64,000 nucleotides of DNA from contig NZ_BMYK01000003.1 of the NCBI RefSeq assembly GCF_014652235.1, positions 482,369-546,368 of the forward strand, written 5' to 3'. Under the pieces are notes generated by a model. That model was not told where the DNA came from. It did not search any database and saw only the letters and a list, made by a program, of their open reading frames with translations. The position numbers and the translations under genes were made by a program. This document shows, one piece after another, positions 16,837 to 25,012 of the stretch. Source of the stretch: Pseudorhodoferax aquiterrae. Lineage in GTDB: Bacteria > Pseudomonadota > Gammaproteobacteria > Burkholderiales > Burkholderiaceae_C. Position 1 is the stretch's first letter, and each line of letters begins with the position of its first letter.

Positions 16837-17782
16837 AGCCCGTTTGCGCCTGCTGGACGGGCCGACCGTCGCGGCGCTGCTGGAGCCGCAGGCCGTGCGC
16901 GCGGCCGTGGAGCAGGCCTTCGCGCTGCACAGCCGGGGCGAGGGCCGCACCTTCCCCGTGGTGCGCGAGCCGCTGGAGCAGGGCGTGTTCGGCATCAAGT
17001 CCGGCGCGGTGCCCAGGCAGGCGCTGCTGGGCTACAAGGCCGCCGGCTTCTGGCCGGGCAACCGCGGCCAGGGCGGCGAACCGCACCAGGCCACCATCGT
17101 GCTGCACGACCCGGCCACGGGCCGGCCGCTCAGCGTGATCGATGGCAACGCCATCACCACGGCGCGCACGGCCGCGGCCGGCGCCATCGGCCTGCAGCGC
17201 CTGGCGCGGCCCGACAGCCGCACGCTGTGCCTGTTCGGCACCGGCGTGCAGGCACGCGCCCACCTGGCCGAGGCGCTGCGCGTGCTGCCCGCGCTGGAGC
17301 AGGTGCGCTACTGCACGCACCGCGGCCAGCCCGACGCAGCCTTCGAGGCCATGTTCGCGGACCGCTGCGCGCTGCAGTTCGCGCCCGATGCCGATGCCGC
17401 CGTGGCCGCCAGCGACGTGGTCGTCACGGCCACGCCCGCGAGCGGCCCACTGTTCGGCCTGGACGCCGTGCGCCCCGGCACCCATGTCAACGCCGTGGGC
17501 GCCGACACGCGCGGCAAACGCGAACTGCCCGAGGGCCTGCTCGCGCGCGCCCTGCTCGTGGTCGACGACCGCACGCAGGCCCGGGCGCTGGGCGAGGCGC
17601 AATGGGCGCCCGACGTGCCGTGCACCGAGATCGGCGCCCTGCCCGCGCTGCCGCGCGCGCCCGATGCCATCACCGTGTTCGACCTGACCGGGCTGGCGCT
17701 GCAGGACCTGGCTGTCGCGCGCCTGGTGCTGGCCCGCGCCGAAGCGCAAGGCCTGGGCCTGGACATCGCCTGGCCCTGGTAA
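16826..17782 (+). CDS. Ornithine cyclodeaminase/mu-crystallin family reductase (iminosuccinate-reductase-like)
   Basis: A 318-residue NAD(P)-binding enzyme of the OCD/mu-crystallin family. The Rossmann start is visible as LCLFGTGVQARAHLAE, and the conserved substrate-side region as GYKAAGFWPGNRGQGG and DGNAITTARTAAAGAIG. Family members reduce imines of keto acids (iminosuccinate reductase BhcD, DauB) or deaminate ornithine. Its neighbours are a hydroxyaspartate-type dehydratase and a D-threonine-aldolase-type enzyme, so imine reduction to an amino acid is more likely than ornithine cyclisation. The ATG at 16826 overlaps the regulator gene by 11 bases, implying coupled translation. Confidence 0.87.
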   Translation: MRGEARLRLLDGPTVAALLEPQAVRAAVEQAFALHSRGEGRTFPVVREPLEQGVFGIKSGAVPRQALLGYKAAGFWPGNRGQGGEPHQATIVLHDPATGRPLSVIDGNAITTARTAAAGAIGLQRLARPDSRTLCLFGTGVQARAHLAEALRVLPALEQVRYCTHRGQPDAAFEAMFADRCALQFAPDADAAVAASDVVVTATPASGPLFGLDAVRPGTHVNAVGADTRGKRELPEGLLARALLVVDDRTQARALGEAQWAPDVPCTEIGALPALPRAPDAITVFDLTGLALQDLAVARLVLARAEAQGLGLDIAWPW

Positions 17783-17812
17783 CCCCTTTCTCCACCCGAC
17801 CACCGTACCGCC

Positions 17813-18790
17813 ATGAACGACCTGACCCTGCCGACCTACGAAGACGTGGCCGCCGCTGCCCAACGCATCGAAGGCCATGCCCACCGCACGCCCGTGATGA
17901 CTTCGCGCACGCTCAACGAAGCCATCGGCGCCGAGGTGTTCTTCAAGTGCGAGAACCTGCAGCGCATGGGCGCCTTCAAGTTCCGCGGCGGCTTCAACGC
18001 GCTGTCCAGGTTCGACGCGGCCCAGCGCCGCGCCGGCGTCGTGGCCTTCTCCTCGGGCAACCATGCCCAGGCCATCGCGCTGTCGGCCCGCATCCTGGGG
18101 ATCCCCGCCACCATCGTGATGCCCAGCGACGCGCCGGCCATGAAGGTCGCCGCCACCCAGGGCTACGGCGCCACCGTGGTCAGCTACGACCGCTACACCG
18201 AGGACCGCGAGCAGATCGGCCGCGACCTCGCGCAAAAGCACGGCCTCACGCTGATCCCGCCTTACGACCATCCCGACGTGATCGCCGGCCAGGGCACGGC
18301 CGCCAAGGAACTCATCGAGGAGGTCGGCCCGCTCGACGCCTTCTACGCGCCGCTGGGCGGCGGCGGCCTGCTGTCGGGCTCGGCGCTGGCGCTGCGCGCG
18401 CTGTCGCCCCAAACCCGCATCGTGGGCGTGGAGCCCGAGGCCGGCAACGACGGCCAGCAGTCTTTCCGCAGCGGGAAGATCGTGCACATCGATGTGCCCA
18501 AGACCATTGCCGACGGCGCCCAGACCCAGCACCTGGGGAATTACACCTTCGGTGTGATCCGCCGCGACGTGGACGACATCCAGACCGCCAGCGACGCCGA
18601 GCTCGTGGACGCCATGGCCTTCGCCGCCGCGCGCATGAAGATCGTCGTCGAGCCGACGGGTTGCCTGGGCCTGGCCGCCGTGCGGCGCGAGGCAAGCGCC
18701 CTGCGCGGCCAGCGCATCGGCGTGCTGCTCAGCGGCGGCAACGTGGACCTCGCGCGGCTCTGCGAACTGCTCGGGAAGCAAGCCGCATGA
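17813..18790 (+). CDS. Threonine/hydroxyaspartate dehydratase, PLP fold type II
   Basis: A 325-residue PLP enzyme of the threonine-ammonia-lyase/serine-racemase group. The PLP lysine is Lys56 in AFKFRGG, the cofactor asparagine region is SSGNHAQA, and the phosphate-binding glycine loop is GGGGLLSG (~180-187). It lacks the C-terminal ACT domain of biosynthetic IlvA, as expected for catabolic enzymes such as BhcB (beta-hydroxyaspartate dehydratase), EutB, or erythro-3-hydroxyaspartate dehydratase. It lies 30 bases after the OCD-family gene and overlaps the aldolase gene by 4 bases. Context favours 3-hydroxyaspartate over threonine. Confidence 0.9.
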   Translation: MNDLTLPTYEDVAAAAQRIEGHAHRTPVMTSRTLNEAIGAEVFFKCENLQRMGAFKFRGGFNALSRFDAAQRRAGVVAFSSGNHAQAIALSARILGIPATIVMPSDAPAMKVAATQGYGATVVSYDRYTEDREQIGRDLAQKHGLTLIPPYDHPDVIAGQGTAAKELIEEVGPLDAFYAPLGGGGLLSGSALALRALSPQTRIVGVEPEAGNDGQQSFRSGKIVHIDVPKTIADGAQTQHLGNYTFGVIRRDVDDIQTASDAELVDAMAFAAARMKIVVEPTGCLGLAAVRREASALRGQRIGVLLSGGNVDLARLCELLGKQAA

Positions 18791-19926
18791 ACGCCGCCGA
18801 CCTTGCGGCGCTGGAGACCCCGCTGCTGCTGCTCGACGAGGCCCGCATGCAGCGCAACATCGCGCGCATGCAGCAGCGCATGGATGCGCTGGGCGTGCGC
18901 TTCCGTCCGCACGCCAAGACCAGCAAGTGCGCCGCCGTCGTGCAGCGCCAGATCGCGGCCGGCGCCCAGGGCATCACGGTCTCCACGCTCAAGGAGGCCG
19001 AGCAGTTCTTCGCGGCCGGCATCGACGACATCCTCTACGCCGTGGCCATCGTGCCATCCAAGTTCGACCACGCGCTGCGCCTGGTGCGCGCGGGCTGCCG
19101 GCTCACGCTGCTGGTCGAGTCGGTCGCGGCGGCCGAGCAGCTGGCCGCGCACGGCCGGGCCAACGGCCACCGCCACCGCGTGCTGATCGAAGTGGACACC
19201 GACGGCCACCGCAGCGGCATCCCGCCCGAGGACGCGCGCCTGCTGGCCGTGGCTGCCGCGCTGGTGGACGATGGCGCCGAGCTGGCCGGCGTGCTGACCC
19301 ATGCCGGCAGTTCCTACAGTCTGAACACGCCCGAGGCCCTGGAGGCCATGGCCGAACAGGAGCGTGCCGGCTGCGTGCGCGCGGCCCAGCGGCTGCGCGC
19401 GGCCGGCCACGCCTGCCCCGTGGTCAGCGTAGGCTCCACGCCCACTGCGCTGCACGCGCGCCGGCTGGAGGGCGTGACCGAGGTGCGCGCCGGCGTCTAC
19501 GTGTTCTTCGACCTCGTGATGGCCGGCATCGGCGTTTGCGGCGTGGACGAGATTGCGTTGTCGGTGCTGGCCACCGTGATCGGCCACCGGCCCGAGGCCG
19601 GTTGGGTCATCACCGACGCGGGCTGGATGGCCATGAGCCGCGACCGTGGCACGGCCCGGCAGGCCCAGGACCACGGCTACGGCCTCGTCGCCGACGTCCA
19701 GGGCCGGGCCATCGCCGAGCTCAGCTTCGGCGAGGCCAACCAGGAGCATGGCGTGCTGCAGTGGCGCGGCGCGGCGGGCGCCGAGCTCGAGCGACTCTTT
19801 CCGCTCGGCAGCCAGCTGCGCATCTATCCCAACCATGCCTGCGCGACCGGGGCGCAGCATCCGGCCTACCAGGTGCTGGCCGCCGACGGCACGCTGGCCT
19901 GCTGGCCGCGCTTCAGCGGCTGGTAG
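18787..19926 (+). CDS. DSD1-family PLP fold III enzyme: 3-hydroxyaspartate aldolase/dehydratase or D-threonine aldolase
   Basis: A 379-residue enzyme with an alanine-racemase-like N-terminal barrel. The PLP lysine is Lys44 in HAKTSK, and the C-terminal zinc site carries the family NHAC motif (YPNHACATG). The family includes D-threonine aldolase, 3-hydroxy-D-aspartate aldolase (BhcC), D-serine dehydratase and the D-threo-3-hydroxyaspartate dehydratase described from Delftia. Members split or dehydrate beta-hydroxy-D-amino acids. The ATG at 18787 overlaps the preceding stop, so the longer frame upstream is a shadow. With the two enzymes before it, this makes a 3-hydroxyaspartate-type pathway the best guess. 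Confidence 0.88.
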   Translation: MNAADLAALETPLLLLDEARMQRNIARMQQRMDALGVRFRPHAKTSKCAAVVQRQIAAGAQGITVSTLKEAEQFFAAGIDDILYAVAIVPSKFDHALRLVRAGCRLTLLVESVAAAEQLAAHGRANGHRHRVLIEVDTDGHRSGIPPEDARLLAVAAALVDDGAELAGVLTHAGSSYSLNTPEALEAMAEQERAGCVRAAQRLRAAGHACPVVSVGSTPTALHARRLEGVTEVRAGVYVFFDLVMAGIGVCGVDEIALSVLATVIGHRPEAGWVITDAGWMAMSRDRGTARQAQDHGYGLVADVQGRAIAELSFGEANQEHGVLQWRGAAGAELERLFPLGSQLRIYPNHACATGAQHPAYQVLAADGTLACWPRFSGW

Positions 19927-20018
19927 CCCCGCCGCAGGCCGGATTGTTCGGGGCGGCCCCACAATGGCGGCTCGACGGGCTGCGCCCCCGCCACGCAAGC
20001 GCACCAGAAAGGACCACC

Positions 20019-20264
20019 ATGACCACCGTGCAGATCACCTTGCCCGATCAACTCGCGCAGGAAGCACAGCGTGCCGGCCTGCTGTCGCCAGCGCGGCTGG
20101 AGCAGTGGTTGCGCGACCAGTTGGCGGACCAGCGCGTGGAGGAGCTCTTCTCGGCCATGGACCGCATGGCCGGTGTCGATGAACCCGCAGCGATGGCCCC
20201 CGAGGATCTGGCCCGGGAGATCGCCACCATGCGCGCGGAGCGACGCACCGACAACGCGCATTGA
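20019..20264 (+). CDS. Putative antitoxin of a PIN-domain toxin-antitoxin pair
   Basis: An 81-residue protein. The N-terminus (TTVQITLPDQLAQEAQRAGL) looks like a ribbon-helix-helix or short helical DNA-binding antitoxin, and the C-terminus is acidic and probably neutralises the toxin. It starts after AAAGGA and ends 12 bases before the PIN-domain gene. No other function is suggested by sequence; small size, pairing and spacing are the main evidence. Confidence 0.75.
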   Translation: MTTVQITLPDQLAQEAQRAGLLSPARLEQWLRDQLADQRVEELFSAMDRMAGVDEPAAMAPEDLAREIATMRAERRTDNAH

Positions 20265-20276
20265 CCAGGCCATGCC

Positions 20277-20693
20277 ATGCGGCTGGTCCTGGACACCAAT
20301 GTGGTCGCCTCCGCGATCCTCTGGGGCGGCACACCGCGCCAGGTGCTGCAGGCCGCGCGGGACAAGCGCGTGCGGCTGTTCACCAGCACGGCGCTGCTGG
20401 CAGAACTCACCGACATCCTTGGGCGGCGCAAGTTCGATCGCAAGATCGCCGCATCCGGCTTGACCGTCGACCAGATCGTGGACGGCTACGTGGCGCTGGC
20501 GACGCCTATGCGGCCCGCGCCGACACCGCGCATCGCGCCCGACCCGGACGATGATGTGGTCGTGGGCACCGCACTGGCCGCCCGGGCGGATGGCATCGTC
20601 ACCGGCGACAAGGCCTTGCTGTCGGTCGCTGCGTACCAGGGCGTCCGGATCATCGGTGTGGCCGAGGCCGTGCAGCTGATCGGCGCCGTTTGA
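20277..20693 (+). CDS. PIN-domain toxin (COG1569-like ribonuclease)
   Basis: A 138-residue PIN-fold protein. The first catalytic aspartate lies in MRLVLDTNVV (Asp6), an acidic residue in the ALLAELTDIL helix, and the C-terminal acidic cluster in DPDDDVVVGTALAARADGIVTGDKAL, which is the usual D-x-x-(8)-TGD pattern. PIN toxins are metal-dependent endoribonucleases that cut RNA unless bound by their antitoxin, here the preceding 81-residue protein. The gene is convergent with glutaminase. This is the putative toxin-component family rather than classical VapC. Confidence 0.88.
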   Translation: MRLVLDTNVVASAILWGGTPRQVLQAARDKRVRLFTSTALLAELTDILGRRKFDRKIAASGLTVDQIVDGYVALATPMRPAPTPRIAPDPDDDVVVGTALAARADGIVTGDKALLSVAAYQGVRIIGVAEAVQLIGAV

Positions 20694-20713
20694 AGCAGCC
20701 GCGGCGGCGCCGC

Positions 20714-21646
20714 TCAAAACACCGACAAGCCGGTCCGCCCCACGAACATCTCCAGCGCCTGCCGCCCCAGGGCCGAGTTGCCCGTCGCGTCCAGCGCGGG
20801 CGACCAGACCACCAGCGTGAGCCGGTCCGGCACCACGGCCACGATGCCGCCGCCCACGCCGCTCTTGCAGGGCAGGCCGATGCGGTAGGCGAACTCGCCG
20901 GCCGCGTCGTAGGTGCCGCAGGTCAGCATCAGCGCGTTGATGCGGCGCGTCTGGCGCTCGGTGCAGACGGCGCGCCCGGCCCACAGCGGGTGGTGGCCGT
21001 CGCGGCTCAGGTAGGCCGCAGCGCGCGCCAGCTGCAGGCAGCTCATGCGCAGCGCGCACTGGTGGAAGTACAGGTCCAGCACCTCTTCGACCGGGTTGTC
21101 GAGCTTGCCGAAGCTCTTCATGAAGTTGGCCAGCGCGAGGTTGCGGAAACCCGTGGCGGCTTCGGAAGCCGCTACCTCTTCGTCGAAGGCGACCGGTTCG
21201 CCCGCCAGCGCCGCCATGAGCGCCAGCAGCTCGGCCTTGGCCCGGCCGCCGAACAGCGTGACCAGCCGGTCGGCCACGGCGATGGCGCCGGCATTGATGA
21301 AGGGGTTGCGCGGCCGGCCCTGCTCGAACTCCAGCTGCACCAGCGAGTTGAAGGCCGTGCCCGAAGGCTCGCGGCCGATGCGCTCCCACAGCGTCTCGCC
21401 CAGGTGCTGCATTGCCAGGGTCAAGGTGAACACCTTGGAGATGCTCTGGATCGAGAACGGCAGCGCGCCATCGCCGGCCACGGCCTCCTGGCCATCGGCC
21501 GTGACCAGCGCCATGCCGAAGTGCCGCGCGTCGATGCGGGCCAGTGCCGGGATGTAGCTGGCGACCTGGCCTTCGGCGCCACGGAACTCGGCCAGCGCTG
21601 CCAGGATCCCGTCCAGCACGGGCTGCAGCGGCGGGCAGGCGCTCAC
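20714..21646 (-). CDS. glsA: Glutaminase A
   Basis: A 310-residue beta-lactamase-fold glutaminase that hydrolyses glutamine to glutamate and ammonia in the cytoplasm. The active-site S-x-x-K pair is Ser68/Lys71 in FSIQSISK, and further signature segments are GREPSGTAFNS, NPFINAGAI and CGTYDAAGEFAYRIGLP. Length is the family norm (~308 aa). The ATG overlaps the stop of a small upstream gene in an ATGA arrangement, so the two are translated together. Glutaminases of this type serve nitrogen supply or acid resistance; nothing nearby decides between these. Confidence 0.95.
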   Translation of the reverse strand: MSACPPLQPVLDGILAALAEFRGAEGQVASYIPALARIDARHFGMALVTADGQEAVAGDGALPFSIQSISKVFTLTLAMQHLGETLWERIGREPSGTAFNSLVQLEFEQGRPRNPFINAGAIAVADRLVTLFGGRAKAELLALMAALAGEPVAFDEEVAASEAATGFRNLALANFMKSFGKLDNPVEEVLDLYFHQCALRMSCLQLARAAAYLSRDGHHPLWAGRAVCTERQTRRINALMLTCGTYDAAGEFAYRIGLPCKSGVGGGIVAVVPDRLTLVVWSPALDATGNSALGRQALEMFVGRTGLSVF

Positions 21647-21939
21647 TTGTCTTCGTCGTCGCGCAACTCGTAGAGGCCGGGGCGGTCGGTCTGCACGAAG
21701 ACGGGCTGCTCTTCCTCGTTGACGCGGGGGCCGATGGCCATGTTGTCGTCGGCCAGCGCGCTGAGCACGGCCGTGCCGTTGGCCAGGGCATCGCCGTAGG
21801 TGGCGCAGCTCTCTTCGGCCGCCAGCAGCACCTCGAAGGGCTCGTCCTCCGCGAACCGCTCCAGGACGACCCAGCGGTATTCACCGCTGCGGTACTCCTG
21901 GACCGTCAGGGCCAGGGATCTGAGTGCGGGCAAAGGCAT
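21643..21939 (-). CDS. Small hypothetical protein co-translated with glutaminase
   Basis: A 98-residue soluble acidic protein that I do not recognise. It has no signal peptide or membrane segment. It contains YRWVVLERFAEDEPFEVLLAA-like alternation suggesting a small alpha/beta fold, and an acidic C-terminus (RDDEDK). Codon use and GC at third positions match its neighbours, and it overlaps the glsA start by 4 bases, which supports it being real. The function may be tied to glutaminase by coupling, but this is unproven. Confidence 0.7.
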   Translation of the reverse strand: MPLPALRSLALTVQEYRSGEYRWVVLERFAEDEPFEVLLAAEESCATYGDALANGTAVLSALADDNMAIGPRVNEEEQPVFVQTDRPGLYELRDDEDK

Positions 21940-22058
21940 GGAACGGGCTCCGTCGCTTGCGCGGTGGGTGAACGCGGCTGGTGTGGGTGGCCGGATGCTA
22001 GCAAGCGCGGGGCCGCGCTGCGCCCGGGCGATGAAAAAAAGATGGGGGCGCAGGGGTC

Positions 22059-22265
22059 TCAGCGCAAGGGCTTGAGCAGGTGGCGCAGCCCGTTGTGGTC
22101 GATCTCCAGCATCAGCGCCAGCAGGCGGCCGAGCTCGCCCTTGGGAAAGCCTTCGCGCGCGAACCAGGCCAGGTAGTTGCCGGGCAGGTCCGCGATCACG
22201 CGGCCCTTGTAGCGGCCATAGGGCATGGCGAGTGTGGTCAGGCGTTGCAGATCTTCGGGAGTCAT
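22059..22265 (-). CDS. DUF3820 family small protein
   Basis: A 68-residue protein matching the DUF3820 pattern: MPYGRYKGRVIADLPGNYLAWF followed by a short basic helical end (GLRHLLKPLR); the motif MP(F/Y)G-x-(Y/H)KG...DLP-x-x-YL-x-W is diagnostic. The family was linked to a quorum-sensing-regulated virulence factor in Pseudomonas, but its biochemical role is unknown. The start at 22265 (MTPEDLQ) is preferred to a longer Arg-rich extension. It is divergent from mprF with ~125 bases between. Confidence 0.8.
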   Translation of the reverse strand: MTPEDLQRLTTLAMPYGRYKGRVIADLPGNYLAWFAREGFPKGELGRLLALMLEIDHNGLRHLLKPLR

Positions 22266-22390
22266 GGGGCGTGTCGCGGGCCGGCGCAGGCGGAACCTTA
22301 CAGCGCCCCGGCGCAAAGGCACACAGACGCTGGGGCCTTGCGCGCGCCGGGCTCCCCGGCGCGCGTGGCTATAGTGTTTTTCGAACTTCC

Positions 22391-25012
22391 ATGCCGAACT
22401 CCGCGAACACCGCGCCGCCGCCCCACCTCGCCGAGCAGGCCGGCCCGCGACCGCCGGCGCCCTGGCTGCGCGACGCGCTGCAACGCTGGCAGCCCTGGGT
22501 GATCGGTGCCACCGCGGCCCTGCTGATCCTGCTGGTGGGCATCGCCTTGCACGGCCTGCTGCGCGAGGTGCGCTACGCCGAGATCATGCACGCCGTGCAC
22601 GGCACGCCGCCGCTGCAGGTGCTGCTGGGCCTGGCCTTCACGGCCGCGAGCTACCTCGCACTGTCGGGCTACGACGCCTCGGCACTGGCCTACGCCCAGG
22701 CCAAGGTGGCGCGCGGCATGCTGCTGCTGACGTCCTTCGTGGCCTATGCGCTGGGCAACACCATCGGCCTGGGCACGCTGACCGGCGGCGCCGTGCGCAT
22801 GCGCCTGTTCGCGGCCGCCGGCGTGGAACCGGCCAAGATCGCCCAGGTCGTGGCCTTCAACGCGAGCGCCTTCCTGCTCGGCATGTCGGTGTTCGGTGCG
22901 CTTGCACTGTTGTGGGGCGCGCCCGACGTGGCGCGGTTGCTGCACCTTCCGGCCGGGGTGCTGCGCGGGGCGGCCGCCGCGCTGCTGGCCGGCGTGGCCG
23001 CGCTGCTGTGGCTGTGCGGGCGCCAGCGCGTGCTGTGCATCGCGCGCCGCTGGACATTGCGCCTTCCGCCGCTGGGCCTGGCCCTGCGCCAGCTGGCGAT
23101 CTCGGCTGTGGAACTGGGTGCCTCGGCGCTGGCGCTCTGGGTGCTGCTGCCCGCATCGGACCTGCCGCTGCCCACCTTCCTGGCCTTCTACGCCATCGCC
23201 ATCAGCGCCAGCCTGCTGAGCCATGTGCCGGGCGGCATCGGCGTGTTCGAGGCCGTGATGCTGCTGGCCAGCGGCCCCTACCTGCCGACCGAGACCATGC
23301 TGGGCGCGCTGCTGCTGTACCGCGCGCTGTACTACGTGTTGCCGCTGGTGCTGGCCACGGCGCTGCTGGCCGGCTTCGAGCTGCGCGCCGGCGTGGGTGC
23401 CCAGGTCGGCCGCGCGGCCGCGCGGCTGGGCCCGCGCCTGCTGGCCGCACTGACGCTGGTGGCCGGCCTGTGGCTGCTGGTCTCGGGCGTCACGCCGTTC
23501 ACCGAGGACAGCCAGCTGCTGCTGGAATCGCTGAACGTGCCGCTGCCGCTGGTGGAGACCGCGCACTTTCTGGGCAGCGTGGCGGGCCTGGGCCTGCTGC
23601 TGGTCGCGCGCGGGCTCCTGCACCGGCTCGACGCAGCCTGGTGGGCGGCGCTGGCGCTGTCCGTCGTGGCCGGGCTGCTGGCCCTGCCCAAGGGCATCGC
23701 CTGGGGCGAGGCCGCGCTGCTCTGCACGCTGGCACTGCTGCTGGTGCTTTCGCGCCGGCAGTTCGACCGGCCCTCCTCGCTGTTCGCGCAGCGGCTGGAG
23801 CCGGGCTGGCTGCTGGCCGTGGGCGGCGTGCTGGCGGCCTGCGTCTGGATCCTGTTCTTCGCCTACCAGGAGGTGGCCTACAGCAACCGGCTGTGGTGGC
23901 AGTTCGAGCTCGATGCACAGGCGCCGCGCTCGCTGCGCGCGCTGCTGGGTGTGGCCCTGGGCGCGCTGGCCATCGGCCTGTGGCAGCTGATGCGCCCGCC
24001 GGCCGGCGCCGTGGCGCCGCCCACGCGCGAGGAGATCGAGCGCGCCGCCGCCATCGTGCGCGCCAGCCCCAGCGCGGCCGGCTGCTTCGCGCTGGTCGGC
24101 GACAAGAACCTGATGTTCTCGCCTTCGGGCAAGAGCTTCATCATGTACGGCAAGCAGGGCCGCTCCTGGGTCGCACTGTTCGGACCCATCGGCGAGCGCC
24201 GGGAGTGGGCCGACCTGGTCTGGCGCTTCATCGAGCATGCCAACGCGCATGGCGGGCGGCCGGCCTTCTACCAGGTGCGCCCGTCCATGCTGCCGCTGTT
24301 CCTGGACTGCGGGCTGCAGGCCTTCAAGCTCGGCGAGTACGCCCATGTGCCGCTGCCCGAGTTCAACCTCAAGGGCGCCAAGCGCGCCAACCTGCGCTCG
24401 GGCGTGAACCGCGGCGAGCGCGAGGGCCTGGTGTTCGAGGTGGTGCCGGCCGAGGGCGTGCCGCCGCTGCTGGCCGAGTTGCGCGCCGTCTCCGACGCCT
24501 GGCTGCGCAAGCAGAGTGCGCGCGAGAAGAACTTCTCCGTCGGCCGCTTCGACGAGGCCTACCTGGCCCGCCTGCCCGTGGCCGTGGTGCGGCGCGAGGG
24601 CCGGATCATCGCCTTCGCCAACCTGCTGGTCACAGGCCAGAAGGAAGAGGCCAGCATCGACCTCATGCGCTATGTGCCCGACGCCCCGCCCGGCACCATG
24701 GACTACCTGTTCGCCAAGACCATGCTGCACCTGCAGGCCGAGGGCTACCAGCGCTTCGGCCTGGGCATGGCGCCCATGGCCGGCATGGCCGAGCGCCGGC
24801 AGGCGCCACGCTGGCAGCGCATCGGGCGGCTGCTGTTCGAGCATGGCGAGCGCTTCTACAACTTCCGCGGCCTGCACAGCTTCAAGGACAAGTTCGAGCC
24901 CGTGTGGGACGCGCGCTACCTGGCCGCGCCGGGCGGGCTGGAGCCCGTGCTGGTGCTGGCCGATGTCGCCACGCTGATCGGCGGTGGCGTGAAAGGCGTG
25001 GTCTCCAAATGA
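22391..25012 (+). CDS. mprF: Lysylphosphatidylglycerol synthetase/flippase (MprF/LpiA)
   Basis: An 873-residue membrane enzyme. About 14 hydrophobic segments (residues ~35-530) form the flippase part, and the C-terminal ~330 residues form the cytoplasmic aminoacyl-transferase domain with the signature regions YGKQGRSWVALFGPIGE, FSVGRFDEAYL, ASIDLMRY and FNFRGLHSFKDKF-like (YNFRGLHSFKDKF). It moves lysine or alanine from tRNA to phosphatidylglycerol, giving cationic lipids that protect against antimicrobial peptides and acid. It overlaps the acvB start by 4 bases, as in the lpiA-acvB operon of Agrobacterium and Rhizobium. Start at 22391 chosen at the hydrophilic N-terminus before the first membrane segment. 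Confidence 0.95.
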   Translation: MPNSANTAPPPHLAEQAGPRPPAPWLRDALQRWQPWVIGATAALLILLVGIALHGLLREVRYAEIMHAVHGTPPLQVLLGLAFTAASYLALSGYDASALAYAQAKVARGMLLLTSFVAYALGNTIGLGTLTGGAVRMRLFAAAGVEPAKIAQVVAFNASAFLLGMSVFGALALLWGAPDVARLLHLPAGVLRGAAAALLAGVAALLWLCGRQRVLCIARRWTLRLPPLGLALRQLAISAVELGASALALWVLLPASDLPLPTFLAFYAIAISASLLSHVPGGIGVFEAVMLLASGPYLPTETMLGALLLYRALYYVLPLVLATALLAGFELRAGVGAQVGRAAARLGPRLLAALTLVAGLWLLVSGVTPFTEDSQLLLESLNVPLPLVETAHFLGSVAGLGLLLVARGLLHRLDAAWWAALALSVVAGLLALPKGIAWGEAALLCTLALLLVLSRRQFDRPSSLFAQRLEPGWLLAVGGVLAACVWILFFAYQEVAYSNRLWWQFELDAQAPRSLRALLGVALGALAIGLWQLMRPPAGAVAPPTREEIERAAAIVRASPSAAGCFALVGDKNLMFSPSGKSFIMYGKQGRSWVALFGPIGERREWADLVWRFIEHANAHGGRPAFYQVRPSMLPLFLDCGLQAFKLGEYAHVPLPEFNLKGAKRANLRSGVNRGEREGLVFEVVPAEGVPPLLAELRAVSDAWLRKQSAREKNFSVGRFDEAYLARLPVAVVRREGRIIAFANLLVTGQKEEASIDLMRYVPDAPPGTMDYLFAKTMLHLQAEGYQRFGLGMAPMAGMAERRQAPRWQRIGRLLFEHGERFYNFRGLHSFKDKFEPVWDARYLAAPGGLEPVLVLADVATLIGGGVKGVVSK

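Noticed and set aside
20019..20693. Classical VapBC assignment
   Set aside because: The toxin resembles the COG1569 PIN group and the antitoxin does not show a clear AbrB-type VapB N-terminus, so only a general PIN toxin-antitoxin call is made.
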